From Rhizobium sp. Q54 (lineage in GTDB: Bacteria > Pseudomonadota > Alphaproteobacteria > Rhizobiales > Beijerinckiaceae), in contig CAMCUC010000029.1 of NCBI GenBank assembly GCA_945878875.1, forward strand, positions 1-32,607: DNA of 32,607 nt. The letters are read 5' to 3'. Below the pieces are notes generated by a model. It was given only the letters and a program-made list of their open reading frames with translations, ran no database searches and had not been told where the DNA came from. Each line of letters opens with the position of its first letter. The first letter of the stretch is position 1. This document shows positions 8,136 through 22,824 of the stretch, one piece after another. Both the position numbers and the translations under genes were made by a program.

Positions 8136-9251
8136 GTGTCGGACCTAGGGGCGGGTCTGGAGCCTGAAGAAATCGGGGCGATTCATTTGCGGTATGGGCT
8201 TGGGCAAAGGGAGGCTGCGTCTTTTGCGCGTATCGACTTGACGGTCGATGTGCAGGCGCTTGCCCGTGCGCCGCTGGCGGTCCCGCCAATTGCCTCTCCT
8301 CGCGTCGGGACGCTCCAGACTTGCGCGCCCTGCGTGAGCGTTGTGAAGCAGCCGGGTGAGGGGCGAGCCCCATTGCTGCCCAGGCTTGCCGAGGCGTCGC
8401 AGGCCCCTTGGCAAATCAAATCGCGCCGGCGTGCGCGTATTGTCGTCGGATTGGCTGCGTCCTTGCTCGCGCACGCTGCTTTGGCTGCGCTCGTGTGGCG
8501 CACGCCGACCCCTGCGCCGCAGCCAGGCCTTGTCGAATTGACCATTGTTTACGCCGGGGATGCACTGGAACAGCCCGCCGGCGAAACGTCCTTTGATCCG
8601 AAGACGGAGGCGCCAGCTGCGCTCGCGCAAGAGCTTGTGGAGCAAGAACTTGCCGCGCCTGAGCGCACGGCGTCGGAGGCGCCGCAAGCGAAGACCGCAC
8701 TTGCCTCTGCGCCACAGCAGGAGCTTGCAATGCTGCCGCCGCTGCAAGTGCAAAAGGAGGCCGACCGGCCTCCCGTAATGCCACAAGAGCCTGCGGCCCC
8801 GCAGGTCGTCATCGCGCTGCCTCCACAGCCAAAACCGCAACGCGAGCAGAGCGTGAAACATCCTTTCCCCGCGCAGCGCGTCGCTGCACAGCCGCGCGCC
8901 CTGAAGGCGCATCCGAACGGGCGCGCTACAGCGGAATCGCGCGGCGCCCAAACCTCGGCTTTGGCTCCGCCGCATTATTTGACGGCGGTGTTTGCGCGCG
9001 TTCAGCAGGCCAAACGCTACCCGGCCAAAGCGCAGGCGCGCGGCGATCAGGGGCGGGCGGTCGTCAGTATCTCGATAAGGCGCAACGGCGCGCTGGCGGA
9101 GGCGCGTCTGGTGCGCTCGTCGGGCTCAAGCCTTTTGGACGAGGCGACGCTGGAGGTCATGCGTCGGGCGGCGCCCTTTCCCCCTCTGCCGCCGGACGTA
9201 GCCGGGTCCGTGCTTGTTCTCAGCATCCCCATGAATTTTACGATTGAGTGA
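8136..9251 (+). CDS. tonB: TonB family energy transducer
   Basis: TonB couples the inner-membrane proton gradient (through ExbB-ExbD, not in this window) to outer-membrane receptors. The frame shows one transmembrane segment (VVGLAASLLAHAALAALVW) about 100-120 residues in, then a Pro/Ala/Gln/Glu-rich periplasmic spacer. The last 90 residues form a TonB_C domain with YPAKAQ, SIRRNG, SSGSSLLDEA and PFPPLPP. The start is uncertain. The frame has no ATG before the membrane segment; I use GTG at 8136-8138, with GTG at 8250, 8334 or 8343 possible. The unusual cytoplasmic extension of about 100 residues depends on this choice. Divergent placement from the ZnuD-like receptor and the shared operator suggest a dedicated TonB. 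Confidence 0.85.
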   Translation: MSDLGAGLEPEEIGAIHLRYGLGQREAASFARIDLTVDVQALARAPLAVPPIASPRVGTLQTCAPCVSVVKQPGEGRAPLLPRLAEASQAPWQIKSRRRARIVVGLAASLLAHAALAALVWRTPTPAPQPGLVELTIVYAGDALEQPAGETSFDPKTEAPAALAQELVEQELAAPERTASEAPQAKTALASAPQQELAMLPPLQVQKEADRPPVMPQEPAAPQVVIALPPQPKPQREQSVKHPFPAQRVAAQPRALKAHPNGRATAESRGAQTSALAPPHYLTAVFARVQQAKRYPAKAQARGDQGRAVVSISIRRNGALAEARLVRSSGSSLLDEATLEVMRRAAPFPPLPPDVAGSVLVLSIPMNFTIE

Positions 9252-9356
9252 AAGTCGCCCTCGACAGACGGACGGGGCTGGCGGAAACTGAAGGCTGGCC
9301 TATGTTGTTGGAACAGGACCAGAGCGGTTCGGATTGGCGAGAAAGATCGGGACAGC

Positions 9357-9758
9357 ATGAAAGCGATCAGGATAGCGATTTCGGCGCAGCGCCTGGCCGC
9401 AGGTTTGGGATTTGTTTGCGCCGCTCTGCTCGCCCAGCCGGCGCTCGCCGGGATCGAGGGGCTTTACTCGGTGGAGGGGCAGAATCCCGGCCAGCCGGGC
9501 AGTTACAAGGGCGAAGCCCAGATCAAGCAGACCGGGCGCACCTATACCGTGGTCTGGCGCATCGGCCAGACGCAGCAGATCGGCACAGGCATCGTGATCG
9601 ACAACGTGCTCTCCATCGTTTTCACGCCGGTCGGCCCCGCCAGGCCGGGCGTGGCGGTCTATTCCATCTCCGGCGACAAGGTGACGGGCGGTGTCTGGAC
9701 CTCGCTAGGCTCACAGGTGGTAGCCGAAGAAGTCTGGTCTGCGGCTGATCGGCCCTAG
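9357..9758 (+). CDS. Small secreted protein of unknown function
   Basis: This 133-residue protein has a clear signal peptide (basic MKAIRIAISAQR, hydrophobic core, ending ALA at about residue 31), so the mature protein should be periplasmic or secreted. The mature part is rich in Gly, Val and Thr with alternating hydrophobic residues (YKGEAQIKQTGRTYTVVWRI, then IGTGIVIDNVLSIVF). That pattern suggests an all-beta, lipocalin-like or jelly-roll fold. There are no Cys residues in the mature part and no catalytic motif that I recognise. The ATG at 9357 follows GGGACAGC. It begins 105 bases after tonB and ends 14 bases before the secE promoter. A link to metal uptake is suggested only by position. 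Confidence 0.75.
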   Translation: MKAIRIAISAQRLAAGLGFVCAALLAQPALAGIEGLYSVEGQNPGQPGSYKGEAQIKQTGRTYTVVWRIGQTQQIGTGIVIDNVLSIVFTPVGPARPGVAVYSISGDKVTGGVWTSLGSQVVAEEVWSAADRP

Positions 9759-9772
9759 CTCTATATTTTCGC

Positions 9773-9801
9773 TTGGCGAGGGGCCGGGCTATGGGTATAA
9801 G
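9773..9801 (+). promoter_or_regulatory. Candidate secE-nusG promoter
   Basis: TTGGCG (9773-9778), a 17-base spacer and TATAAG (9796-9801) match sigma-70 consensus at 4 of 6 and 5 of 6 positions. The predicted start is near 9808, so the transcript would begin just before a strong hairpin. This promoter lets secE-nusG be transcribed independently of the inserted upstream genes. Confidence 0.6.
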
Positions 9802-9811
9802 CCGTATTAGT

Positions 9812-9837
9812 GGCGCGAGACCGACCGGTCCCGCGCC
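9812..9837 (+). other. Strong 5' hairpin in secE leader RNA
   Basis: GGCGCG (9812-9817) pairs with CGCGCC (9832-9837) and GACC (9819-9822) with GGTC (9827-9830). There is one A-C mismatch and a GACC loop. No U tract follows, so it is more likely a stabilising or regulatory 5' structure than a terminator. The hairpin starts about four bases after the predicted transcription start. Confidence 0.55.
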
Positions 9838-9944
9838 GCGATCATTTTCGGCAGTCGCCTTCTGGCGGCCGATCGAAGGGCGCAAAAGCCATCTGGCGAA
9901 ACCTGCGCGCTTCCAGCCGTATAGAATTTTCCGGGACAGGTTTT

Positions 9945-10136
9945 ATGGCCAATCCGTTCGAGTTTTTGCAGCAGGTGCGCTCCGAGGCGACCAAGGTCAC
10001 TTGGCCCACGCGTCGTGAAACGCTTATCACCACGGCTCTTGTCGTGCTGATGGTGATCGTGGCGAGCATCTTCTTCATAGCTGTGGATCAAACGATCCGC
10101 ATCGTGCTCGGCTTCATACTGTCGCTTGGGCGCTGA
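9945..10136 (+). CDS. secE: Preprotein translocase subunit SecE
   Basis: This 63-residue single-span SecE clamps the two halves of the SecYEG protein-conducting channel. It has the conserved cytoplasmic amphipathic stretch VRSEATKVTWPTRRET (11-26) followed by one membrane helix (LITTALVVLMVIVASIFFIA). The length is normal for the short alphaproteobacterial form with one transmembrane segment. The start ATG at 9945 follows GGGACAGG; an in-frame upstream extension runs through the leader hairpin and is not credible. nusG starts 11 bases after the stop, the normal secE-nusG pair. Confidence 0.96.
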   Translation: MANPFEFLQQVRSEATKVTWPTRRETLITTALVVLMVIVASIFFIAVDQTIRIVLGFILSLGR

Positions 10137-10147
10137 CGAGGAATATG

Positions 10148-10678
10148 ATGAGCAAGCGCTGGTACATCGTCCACGCCTATTCGAACTTCGAGAAGAAGGT
10201 CGCTGATTCGATCCGCGAGCAGGCCGCCCAGCGCGGCCTCGTGGAGAAATTCGAAGAGATTCTCGTGCCGACCGAGAACGTCGTCGAGGTTCGCCGCGGT
10301 CGCAAGATCAACGCCGAACGCAAGTTCTTCCCCGGCTACGTGCTGGTGAAGTGCGACCTTTCGGACGACGTCTTCCACCTCATCAAGAACACCCCGAAAG
10401 TCACCGGCTTTCTGGGCGCCGACAACAAGCCGATGCCGATTTCGGATGCGGAAGCAGACCGGATCAAGGGCCAGGTCGCCGAGGGCGTCGACCATCCCAA
10501 GCCCTCGATGTCGTTTGAGATTGGCGAAACGGTGCGCGTGGCCGATGGTCCGTTCGCCTCGTTCAACGGTACGGTGGAAGAGGTCGACGAAGGGCGTTCG
10601 CGCGTCAAGGTCGCTGTCTCGATCTTTGGCCGCGCAACGCCGGTCGAACTGGAATTTGCTCAGGTCGAGAAAGTTTGA
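10148..10678 (+). CDS. nusG: Transcription elongation/antitermination factor NusG
   Basis: NusG binds the RNA polymerase clamp, suppresses pausing and bridges to Rho or ribosomal S10. The protein (176 aa) has an N-terminal NGN domain starting KRWYIVHAYSNFEKKVADSI, with the FFPGYVLVKC strand. The C-terminal KOW domain is around GETVRVADGPFASFNGTVEE. Two ATG codons are adjacent in frame (10145 and 10148). GAGGA at 10138-10142 is only two bases from the first but five from the second, so I prefer 10148. Its job in transcription fits its position ahead of the rpl-rpoBC genes. Confidence 0.96.
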   Translation: MSKRWYIVHAYSNFEKKVADSIREQAAQRGLVEKFEEILVPTENVVEVRRGRKINAERKFFPGYVLVKCDLSDDVFHLIKNTPKVTGFLGADNKPMPISDAEADRIKGQVAEGVDHPKPSMSFEIGETVRVADGPFASFNGTVEEVDEGRSRVKVAVSIFGRATPVELEFAQVEKV

Positions 10679-10691
10679 GCACAGGTGTTTT

Positions 10692-10741
10692 CTGCGCCGC
10701 ATGAGGCGTGCGCAGGGAAAGAGCGGGCCGGTTTCCGGTCC
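10692..10741 (+). promoter_or_regulatory. Hairpins in the nusG-rplK spacer (possible L1 control leader)
   Basis: Two stems occupy the 171-base spacer. CTGCGCCGC (10692-10700) pairs with GCG-T-GCGCAG (10706-10715) across an ATGAG loop. GGGCCGG (10725-10731) pairs with CCGGTCC (10735-10741), with one wobble and a TTT loop. Neither has a U tract. In E. coli, L1 represses its own operon by binding the rplK leader; these stems are candidates for that site, but I cannot match the L1 motif firmly. Confidence 0.4.
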
Positions 10742-10849
10742 GTATGAGCGTGGAAGACGCGCCGGGACAGCCATTCCGGAGCCCGCGTCGCACCACGGAC
10801 TTCAAACCGCCGCCTCGCCCCTGGCGCTGTGCGGCATGTGGAGAGAGTA

Positions 10850-11296
10850 ATGGCAAAGAAGATCGCGGGTTACGTGAAGCTTCAGGTGCCGGCCGGCGCG
10901 GCGAACCCTTCGCCGCCGATCGGCCCCGCGCTGGGTCAGCGCGGCCTGAACATCATGGAGTTCTGCAAGGCCTTCAACGCGAAGACTGCGCAGATTGAAA
11001 AGGGGACGCCCATCCCCGTCATCATTACCGCTTACCAGGATCGCTCCTTCACTTTCGAGATGAAGCGTCCTCCGGTGACCTTCTTCCTGAAGAAGGCAGC
11101 TGGCCTGAAGATCGGCAAGAAGCCGGCTTCCGGTCACAAGACGCCCGGTCGCGGATTTATTGGGAAGGTGACGAGCGCGCAGATTCGCGAGATCGCCACG
11201 GAGAAAATGCCTGACCTCAATTGTCACACGGTCGAAGCGGCCATGACGATGATCGAGGGTTCGGCGCGGGCCATGGGCCTGCAGGTTGTGGAGTAA
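10850..11296 (+). CDS. rplK: 50S ribosomal protein L11
   Basis: L11 (148 aa) forms the GTPase-associated centre with 23S rRNA and the L10-L7/L12 stalk. The N-terminal domain begins [31 protein letters not shown], the universally conserved Pro-rich segment that contacts factors and thiopeptides. The C-terminal RNA-binding domain carries [12 protein letters not shown] and a final helix [20 protein letters not shown] at 10850 has GAGAGA upstream; a longer in-frame start at 10829 is not supported by the family N-terminus. rplA follows after five bases, so the pair is a tight operon. Confidence 0.97.
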   Translation: MAKKIAGYVKLQVPAGAANPSPPIGPALGQRGLNIMEFCKAFNAKTAQIEKGTPIPVIITAYQDRSFTFEMKRPPVTFFLKKAAGLKIGKKPASGHKTPGRGFIGKVTSAQIREIATEKMPDLNCHTVEAAMTMIEGSARAMGLQVVE

Positions 11297-11301
11297 GGCG
11301 G

Positions 11302-12000
11302 ATGGGAAAGCGCATTACCGCTGCTCGTAACCAGGTCGAGCGCACGAAACTCTACAAGATCGATGACGCCATCAAGCTCGTAAAGGGCTCGGCCAGCGCG
11401 AAGTTCGACGAATCCGTCGAAATCGCGATGAACCTCGGCGTTGATCCCAAGCATGCGGACCAGATGGTGCGCGGCGTGGTCAACCTGCCCAACGGCACGG
11501 GCCGCACGGTCCGCGTCGCGGTGTTCGCACGCGGCCCAAAGGCTGATGAAGCCAAGGCCGCTGGCGCTGACGTCGTCGGCGCCGAAGAGCTGGTCACGCT
11601 GGTTCAGGGCGGCACGATCGACTTTGATCGCTGCATCGCCACGCCGGACATGATGGGTCTCGTCGGACGTTTGGGCAAGGTTCTCGGGCCGCGCGGCCTG
11701 ATGCCGAACCCGCGCGTCGGCACCGTGACCATGGACGTCGCTGCGGCCGTCAAGGCTTCCAAGGGCGGCGCCGTCGAGTTCCGCGTCGAGAAGGCTGGCA
11801 TCGTCCAGGGCCTCGTCGGCAAGGCTTCGTTTGGCGAAGACAAGCTGATCGAGAACATCAAGGCGTTCGTTGACGCCGTCGCCAAGGCCAAGCCCACGGG
11901 CGCCAAGGGTACCTACATCCAGCGCATCGCCGTCTCCTCGACGATGGGTCCGGGCGTGAAGGTGGATCTGGCGTCGGTCGGCACCAGCCAGTCGGCGTAA
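11302..12000 (+). CDS. rplA: 50S ribosomal protein L1
   Basis: L1 (232 aa) builds the mobile L1 stalk at the E site and usually represses its own mRNA. The start [13 protein letters not shown] at 11302 is five bases past the rplK stop, with AAGGCGG immediately before it. Conserved family segments are present: [21 protein letters not shown], then [20 protein letters not shown], and the C-terminal [21 protein letters not shown]. The length is normal. A 529-base non-coding interval follows before rplJ. Confidence 0.97.
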   Translation: MGKRITAARNQVERTKLYKIDDAIKLVKGSASAKFDESVEIAMNLGVDPKHADQMVRGVVNLPNGTGRTVRVAVFARGPKADEAKAAGADVVGAEELVTLVQGGTIDFDRCIATPDMMGLVGRLGKVLGPRGLMPNPRVGTVTMDVAAAVKASKGGAVEFRVEKAGIVQGLVGKASFGEDKLIENIKAFVDAVAKAKPTGAKGTYIQRIAVSSTMGPGVKVDLASVGTSQSA

Positions 12001-12052
12001 AACAGCCTTGTGCGGGTCGCCGATAGGTCGGCGTCCTTGACAAAGTTGGAAA

Positions 12053-12086
12053 TTCCGATCCGAAGCCTCTTGGCATTGGATCGGAA
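12053..12086 (+). other. Hairpin after rplA
   Basis: TTCCGATCC (12053-12061) pairs perfectly with GGATCGGAA (12078-12086), with a short GCC/GGC pairing inside the 16-base loop. No T tract follows, so it may be a 3' end-protecting or processing structure rather than an intrinsic terminator. It is the first element in the 529-base gene-free interval 12001-12529, which otherwise holds the rplJ leader structures listed separately. Confidence 0.5.
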
Positions 12087-12224
12087 CCCGGCTAAAGAAA
12101 CAAATCGGGGTCGGTTTAGTGCGATCCCATTCCAATTCAAATTCCGCGCGCGAGGCGTTTTCTTGCGAGGATAATTGCGCGCGGTGGATCGGTCGATGTA
12201 CCCGGGGCGGAAGCCTTGTGTGCG

Positions 12225-12273
12225 TCGGCCATGTCCTGTCCGAGACTGCAGGCGCCGAGGTTTTTGCCTTGGC
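12225..12273 (+). promoter_or_regulatory. Candidate L10 leader (rplJ autoregulation) with alternative stems
   Basis: The leader about 300 bases before rplJ can fold two mutually exclusive ways. In the first, TCGGC (12225-12229) pairs with GCCGA (12254-12258) and CCTG (12235-12238) with CAGG (12249-12252), enclosing CCGAGACTG, a kink-turn-like loop expected for L10 binding. In the second, GCCGAGG (12254-12260) pairs with CCTTGGC (12267-12273), including one wobble. L10-(L7/L12)4 autoregulation through an rplJ leader is established in other bacteria; assignment here rests on position and fold. Confidence 0.5.
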
Positions 12274-12355
12274 TTAATCGTCAGAGAGCCGGATCGTTCC
12301 GGCAGCCCGGTTCAATCCGGCCTGATAGCCAGCATAGACGGGGAGAGCGGATTTC

Positions 12356-12430
12356 GCGGACCGATTCGTCGGCCCGCAGGAGTTTGGTTCGAACCTTCTG
12401 TCCGGTGGCGATTCCATCGCTCCGGGGACA
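12356..12430 (+). other. Further stems in the rplJ leader
   Basis: GCGG-A-CCGA (12356-12364) pairs with TCGG-C-CCGC (12369-12377) around a TTCG tetraloop. A second imperfect stem spans 12399-12430: TGTCC with GGACA outside, and GCGAT with ATCGC inside, around a TCC loop. They lie between the putative L10-binding structure and the rplJ start and could transmit binding to the ribosome site. No clear promoter was found in this interval. Confidence 0.4.
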
Positions 12431-12529
12431 GGCATTCGATGCCGCGCTTGTCTGGGTCGCAAGACCTGGCCTCAATGCGTGGTTCATGCAGCCGGCGGGG
12501 CTTTTTGCCTCGTCAACCGGAGAGAGCAC

Positions 12530-13045
12530 GTGGACAGAGCGGAAAAAAGAGAGCTCGTCTCGGAACTGAACGGGGTCTTCACCAAGACGTCGGTCGTTGT
12601 CGTGGCGCACTACTCCGGCCTGACCGTCGCCCAGCTTGAGAAACTGCGTACGCAGATTCGTGGAGCTGGCGCCTCGGTCCAAGTCGCAAAAAACCGCCTC
12701 GCCAAGATCGCTCTTGATGGCACGGACGTAGCGTCCATCGGCGCCCTGATGAAGGGGCCGACCCTGATCGCCTATTCGGATGATCCGGTCGCTGCGCCGA
12801 AGGTCTGCGCCGCGTTCGCCAAGGAACACGACAAGCTCGTGATTCTGGGCGGCGCAATGGGCGCGACCCCCCTGAACGCGGACGGTGTAAGGGCGCTTGC
12901 CACTTTGCCGTCCCTCGACGAACTGCGCGCCAAGATCGTGGGGCTTGTCAACGCTCCTGCGACCAAGATCGCCCAGCTCTCGACTGCGCCCGCCGCCAAG
13001 CTGGCACGGGTGTTCGGGGCTTACGCCAATCAAGACGCGGCCTGA
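12530..13045 (+). CDS. rplJ: 50S ribosomal protein L10
   Basis: L10 (171 aa) anchors L7/L12 dimers to the ribosome. The start is GTG at 12530, giving (M)[14 protein letters not shown], the expected N-terminus for this order, with GGAGAG six to seven bases upstream. An in-frame ATG at 12479 would add 17 residues not typical of the family. Conserved features are [29 protein letters not shown] and the C-terminal helical region ([14 protein letters not shown]) that binds L7/L12. It is preceded by a long structured leader and followed 48 bases later by rplL. Confidence 0.96.
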   Translation: MDRAEKRELVSELNGVFTKTSVVVVAHYSGLTVAQLEKLRTQIRGAGASVQVAKNRLAKIALDGTDVASIGALMKGPTLIAYSDDPVAAPKVCAAFAKEHDKLVILGGAMGATPLNADGVRALATLPSLDELRAKIVGLVNAPATKIAQLSTAPAAKLARVFGAYANQDAA

Positions 13046-13093
13046 ACGAGGCCTGCAATTCAGTTCGAACCAACAACCTAAGGATAAATCACC

Positions 13094-13465
13094 ATGGCTA
13101 ACCTCGAAAAGATCGTCGACGACCTGTCGGCTCTGACTGTTCTCGAAGCTGCTGAGCTCGCCAAGATGCTCGAAGAAAAGTGGGGCGTCTCCGCCGCCGC
13201 CGCCGTGGCCGTCTCGGCCGCCCCGGCCGGCGCAGCCGCCGCCGTCGAAGAGCAGACTGAATTCACGGTCATGCTGGCCGCCGCCGGCGACAAGAAGATC
13301 GAAGTCATTAAGGAAGTGCGCGCGATCACCGGTCTTGGCCTCAAGGAAGCCAAGGATCTGGTGGAAGCGGCTCCGAAGGCCGTCAAGGAAGGCGTGTCCA
13401 AGGACGACGCAAAGAAGTTCAAGGAACAGCTTGAGAAGGCTGGCGCCAAGGTTGAACTCAAGTAA
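13094..13465 (+). CDS. rplL: 50S ribosomal protein L7/L12
   Basis: L7/L12 (123 aa) is the multicopy stalk protein that recruits translational GTPases. The N-terminal dimerisation domain ([25 protein letters not shown]) is followed by an Ala-rich hinge (about residues 36-54). The C-terminal factor-binding domain carries the classic [20 protein letters not shown] and [21 protein letters not shown] lies about nine bases before the ATG. A cluster of hairpins, including a terminator-like one, separates it from rpoB, consistent with higher expression of the stalk genes than of polymerase. Confidence 0.98.
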   Translation: MANLEKIVDDLSALTVLEAAELAKMLEEKWGVSAAAAVAVSAAPAGAAAAVEEQTEFTVMLAAAGDKKIEVIKEVRAITGLGLKEAKDLVEAAPKAVKEGVSKDDAKKFKEQLEKAGAKVELK

Positions 13466-13522
13466 GACCGCCGATATGACGTCATTTCGGCGCAGCTGCG
13501 CCTTCTGATCGTCTCCAACTAA

Positions 13523-13554
13523 AACGGTCCCGGGGTCTTTTCTCCGGGGCCGTT
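13523..13554 (+). other. Long hairpin between rplL and rpoB
   Basis: AACGGTCCCGG (13523-13533) pairs with CCGGGGCCGTT (13544-13554), 11 base pairs with one G-U wobble and a 10-base loop. No T tract follows. In E. coli an RNase III processing hairpin occupies the same spacer, so a processing role is a reasonable inference. Two short palindromes, ATGACGTCAT (13476-13485) and GGCGCAGCTGCGCC (13489-13502), lie just upstream. Confidence 0.55.
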
Positions 13555-13592
13555 CACCCGTTCCAAAGGCGCATAGCGCTGGCGGAGCGAAA

Positions 13593-13618
13593 CCTGCGCG
13601 GGACGCAGGCGATTTTTT
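13593..13618 (+). terminator. Attenuator-like terminator between rplL and rpoB
   Basis: CCTGCG (13593-13598) pairs with CGCAGG (13604-13609) around CGGGA, and three bases later six T follow (13613-13618). This is a compact intrinsic terminator inside what should be one transcription unit. It probably acts as a partial terminator that lowers rpoBC relative to rplJL. Confidence 0.65.
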
Positions 13619-13639
13619 CCCGGGGCCCGGCCCCGAGAG

Positions 13640-13661
13640 CGTAAATCTCCCGGGATTTACG
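13640..13661 (+). other. Hairpin 53 bases upstream of rpoB
   Basis: CGTAAATC (13640-13647) pairs perfectly with GATTTACG (13654-13661) around TCCCGG. It follows the GC-rich palindrome CGGGGCCCGGCCCCG (13621-13635). No U tract follows. It could be the rpoB leader structure or an operator-like palindrome. Confidence 0.45.
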
Positions 13662-13713
13662 TGTCAGGCGCCGACCCCGTTGGGTCCGCCGAACCGAAGG
13701 TGCGAGAAGCGAT

Positions 13714-17868
<4,155 letters not shown>

Positions 17869-17877
17869 CACTAACGA

Positions 17878-17902
17878 GCAGGAGCGGTTTGGCCGCTCCT
17901 GC
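17878..17902 (+). other. Perfect hairpin between rpoB and rpoC
   Basis: GCAGGAGCGG (17878-17887) pairs perfectly with CCGCTCCTGC (17893-17902) around TTTGG, 10 bases after the rpoB stop. No T tract follows, so readthrough into rpoC is expected. It may mark an mRNA processing or stability point. Confidence 0.6.
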
Positions 17903-17973
17903 GCTTCGCCATTTAGAATTCATCCGGCAGGGCCGCAGCCAGAAGCGCCGGGCCCCAGCTTCAGGAGAAGACA

Positions 17974-22152
<4,179 letters not shown>

Positions 22153-22176
22153 TCGTTGCGGCATAATCAAAAGATC

Positions 22177-22202
22177 AGGCCGCCCTTCGGGGCGGCCTTT
22201 TT
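22177..22202 (+). terminator. Rho-independent terminator after rpoC
   Basis: AGGCCGCCC (22177-22185) pairs perfectly with GGGCGGCCT (22190-22198) around a TTCG tetraloop and is followed by five T (22198-22202). It is a textbook intrinsic terminator 24 bases past the rpoC stop. Confidence 0.95.
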
Positions 22203-22212
22203 CGTTCTATGA

Positions 22213-22272
22213 CCAGATTTGCGCGCAACCGCTGTCCTGCCTCCGCGTTAACGATTGTGAAACCAAATCTGG
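22213..22272. repeat. Inverted repeat upstream of the PAS-like gene
   Basis: CCAGATTTG (22213-22221) and CAAATCTGG (22264-22272) are perfect nine-base inverted arms separated by 42 bases. The spacer includes GTTAAC and lies between the rpoC terminator and the PAS-like gene start at 22315, so the arms flank or overlap its likely promoter. It could be an operator pair for a looping regulator or a long-range mRNA stem. I recognise no known regulator motif. Confidence 0.45.
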
Positions 22273-22314
22273 CTTCTGGAGTTTGTCGGCTGTTGGGCGA
22301 CAGAGGATGCGTAA

Positions 22315-22824
22315 ATGTCAGCAGTGATAACGCCCGGTCGAGATGAGACCGGTAACGGGACGGCGTTGCGGCACAATGGAGCCACCAAATCGGGCGAAGT
22401 GTTGGCTCCGATTATCGCCGGGGCACGGGCGCGCGGCATAGCCGACGCCTTCCAGATGTTGGGCGAGGCGGCGATTCTGCTCGATTTTTCCGGCTATGTT
22501 TTGCATGTGGGCGAAGGTGCCGAGCCGCTGCTTGGGTGCGCCTTGTCGATCACAAGCAATCATGTGACGCCGACCAGCCGCAGGAGCGCAGAAGAACTGC
22601 AAGCCTTGCTGGAGGCTGGCCTGGCCGATCCTGGACCGGGGCGGCTGGAGACGGACTTGCTCTGTGCACAGGAGGGCATGCGTCAGCGCGTGCGTCTCTA
22701 TCACGTCAATAATTCGAGCGATCCCCGGCAATTGCTTAGCGCCGTGCTGGTGTTGGAGCCGCCGCGTCGGGTGCGCCGCTTGCGCGCACGCACCCGCAAG
22801 GTCGCGGAGCCTAGTCCAGTTTGA
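22315..22824 (+). CDS. PAS-like single-domain protein, no output domain
   Basis: This 169-residue soluble protein has a central region (about 43-150) reading AFQMLGEAAILLDFSGYVLHVGEGAEPLLG. It resembles the PAS-like sensor part found ahead of LuxR-type helix-turn-helix domains. No HTH, kinase or cyclase domain follows; instead the protein ends in a basic tail (RRVRRLRARTRKVAEPSPV). It may be a truncated regulator or a stand-alone sensor or anti-regulator. ATG at 22315 has AGAGG about eight bases upstream. Its last 14 bases overlap the 3' end of the convergent Bug/TctC gene. The ligand, partners and true family are unknown. Confidence 0.6.
   Translation: MSAVITPGRDETGNGTALRHNGATKSGEVLAPIIAGARARGIADAFQMLGEAAILLDFSGYVLHVGEGAEPLLGCALSITSNHVTPTSRRSAEELQALLEAGLADPGPGRLETDLLCAQEGMRQRVRLYHVNNSSDPRQLLSAVLVLEPPRRVRRLRARTRKVAEPSPV

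Noticed and set aside
12147..12175. GATAAT as a -10 for an rplJ promoter
   Set aside because: No -35 at suitable distance (CGCGCG there). TTGACA at 12037-12042 likewise lacks a -10.
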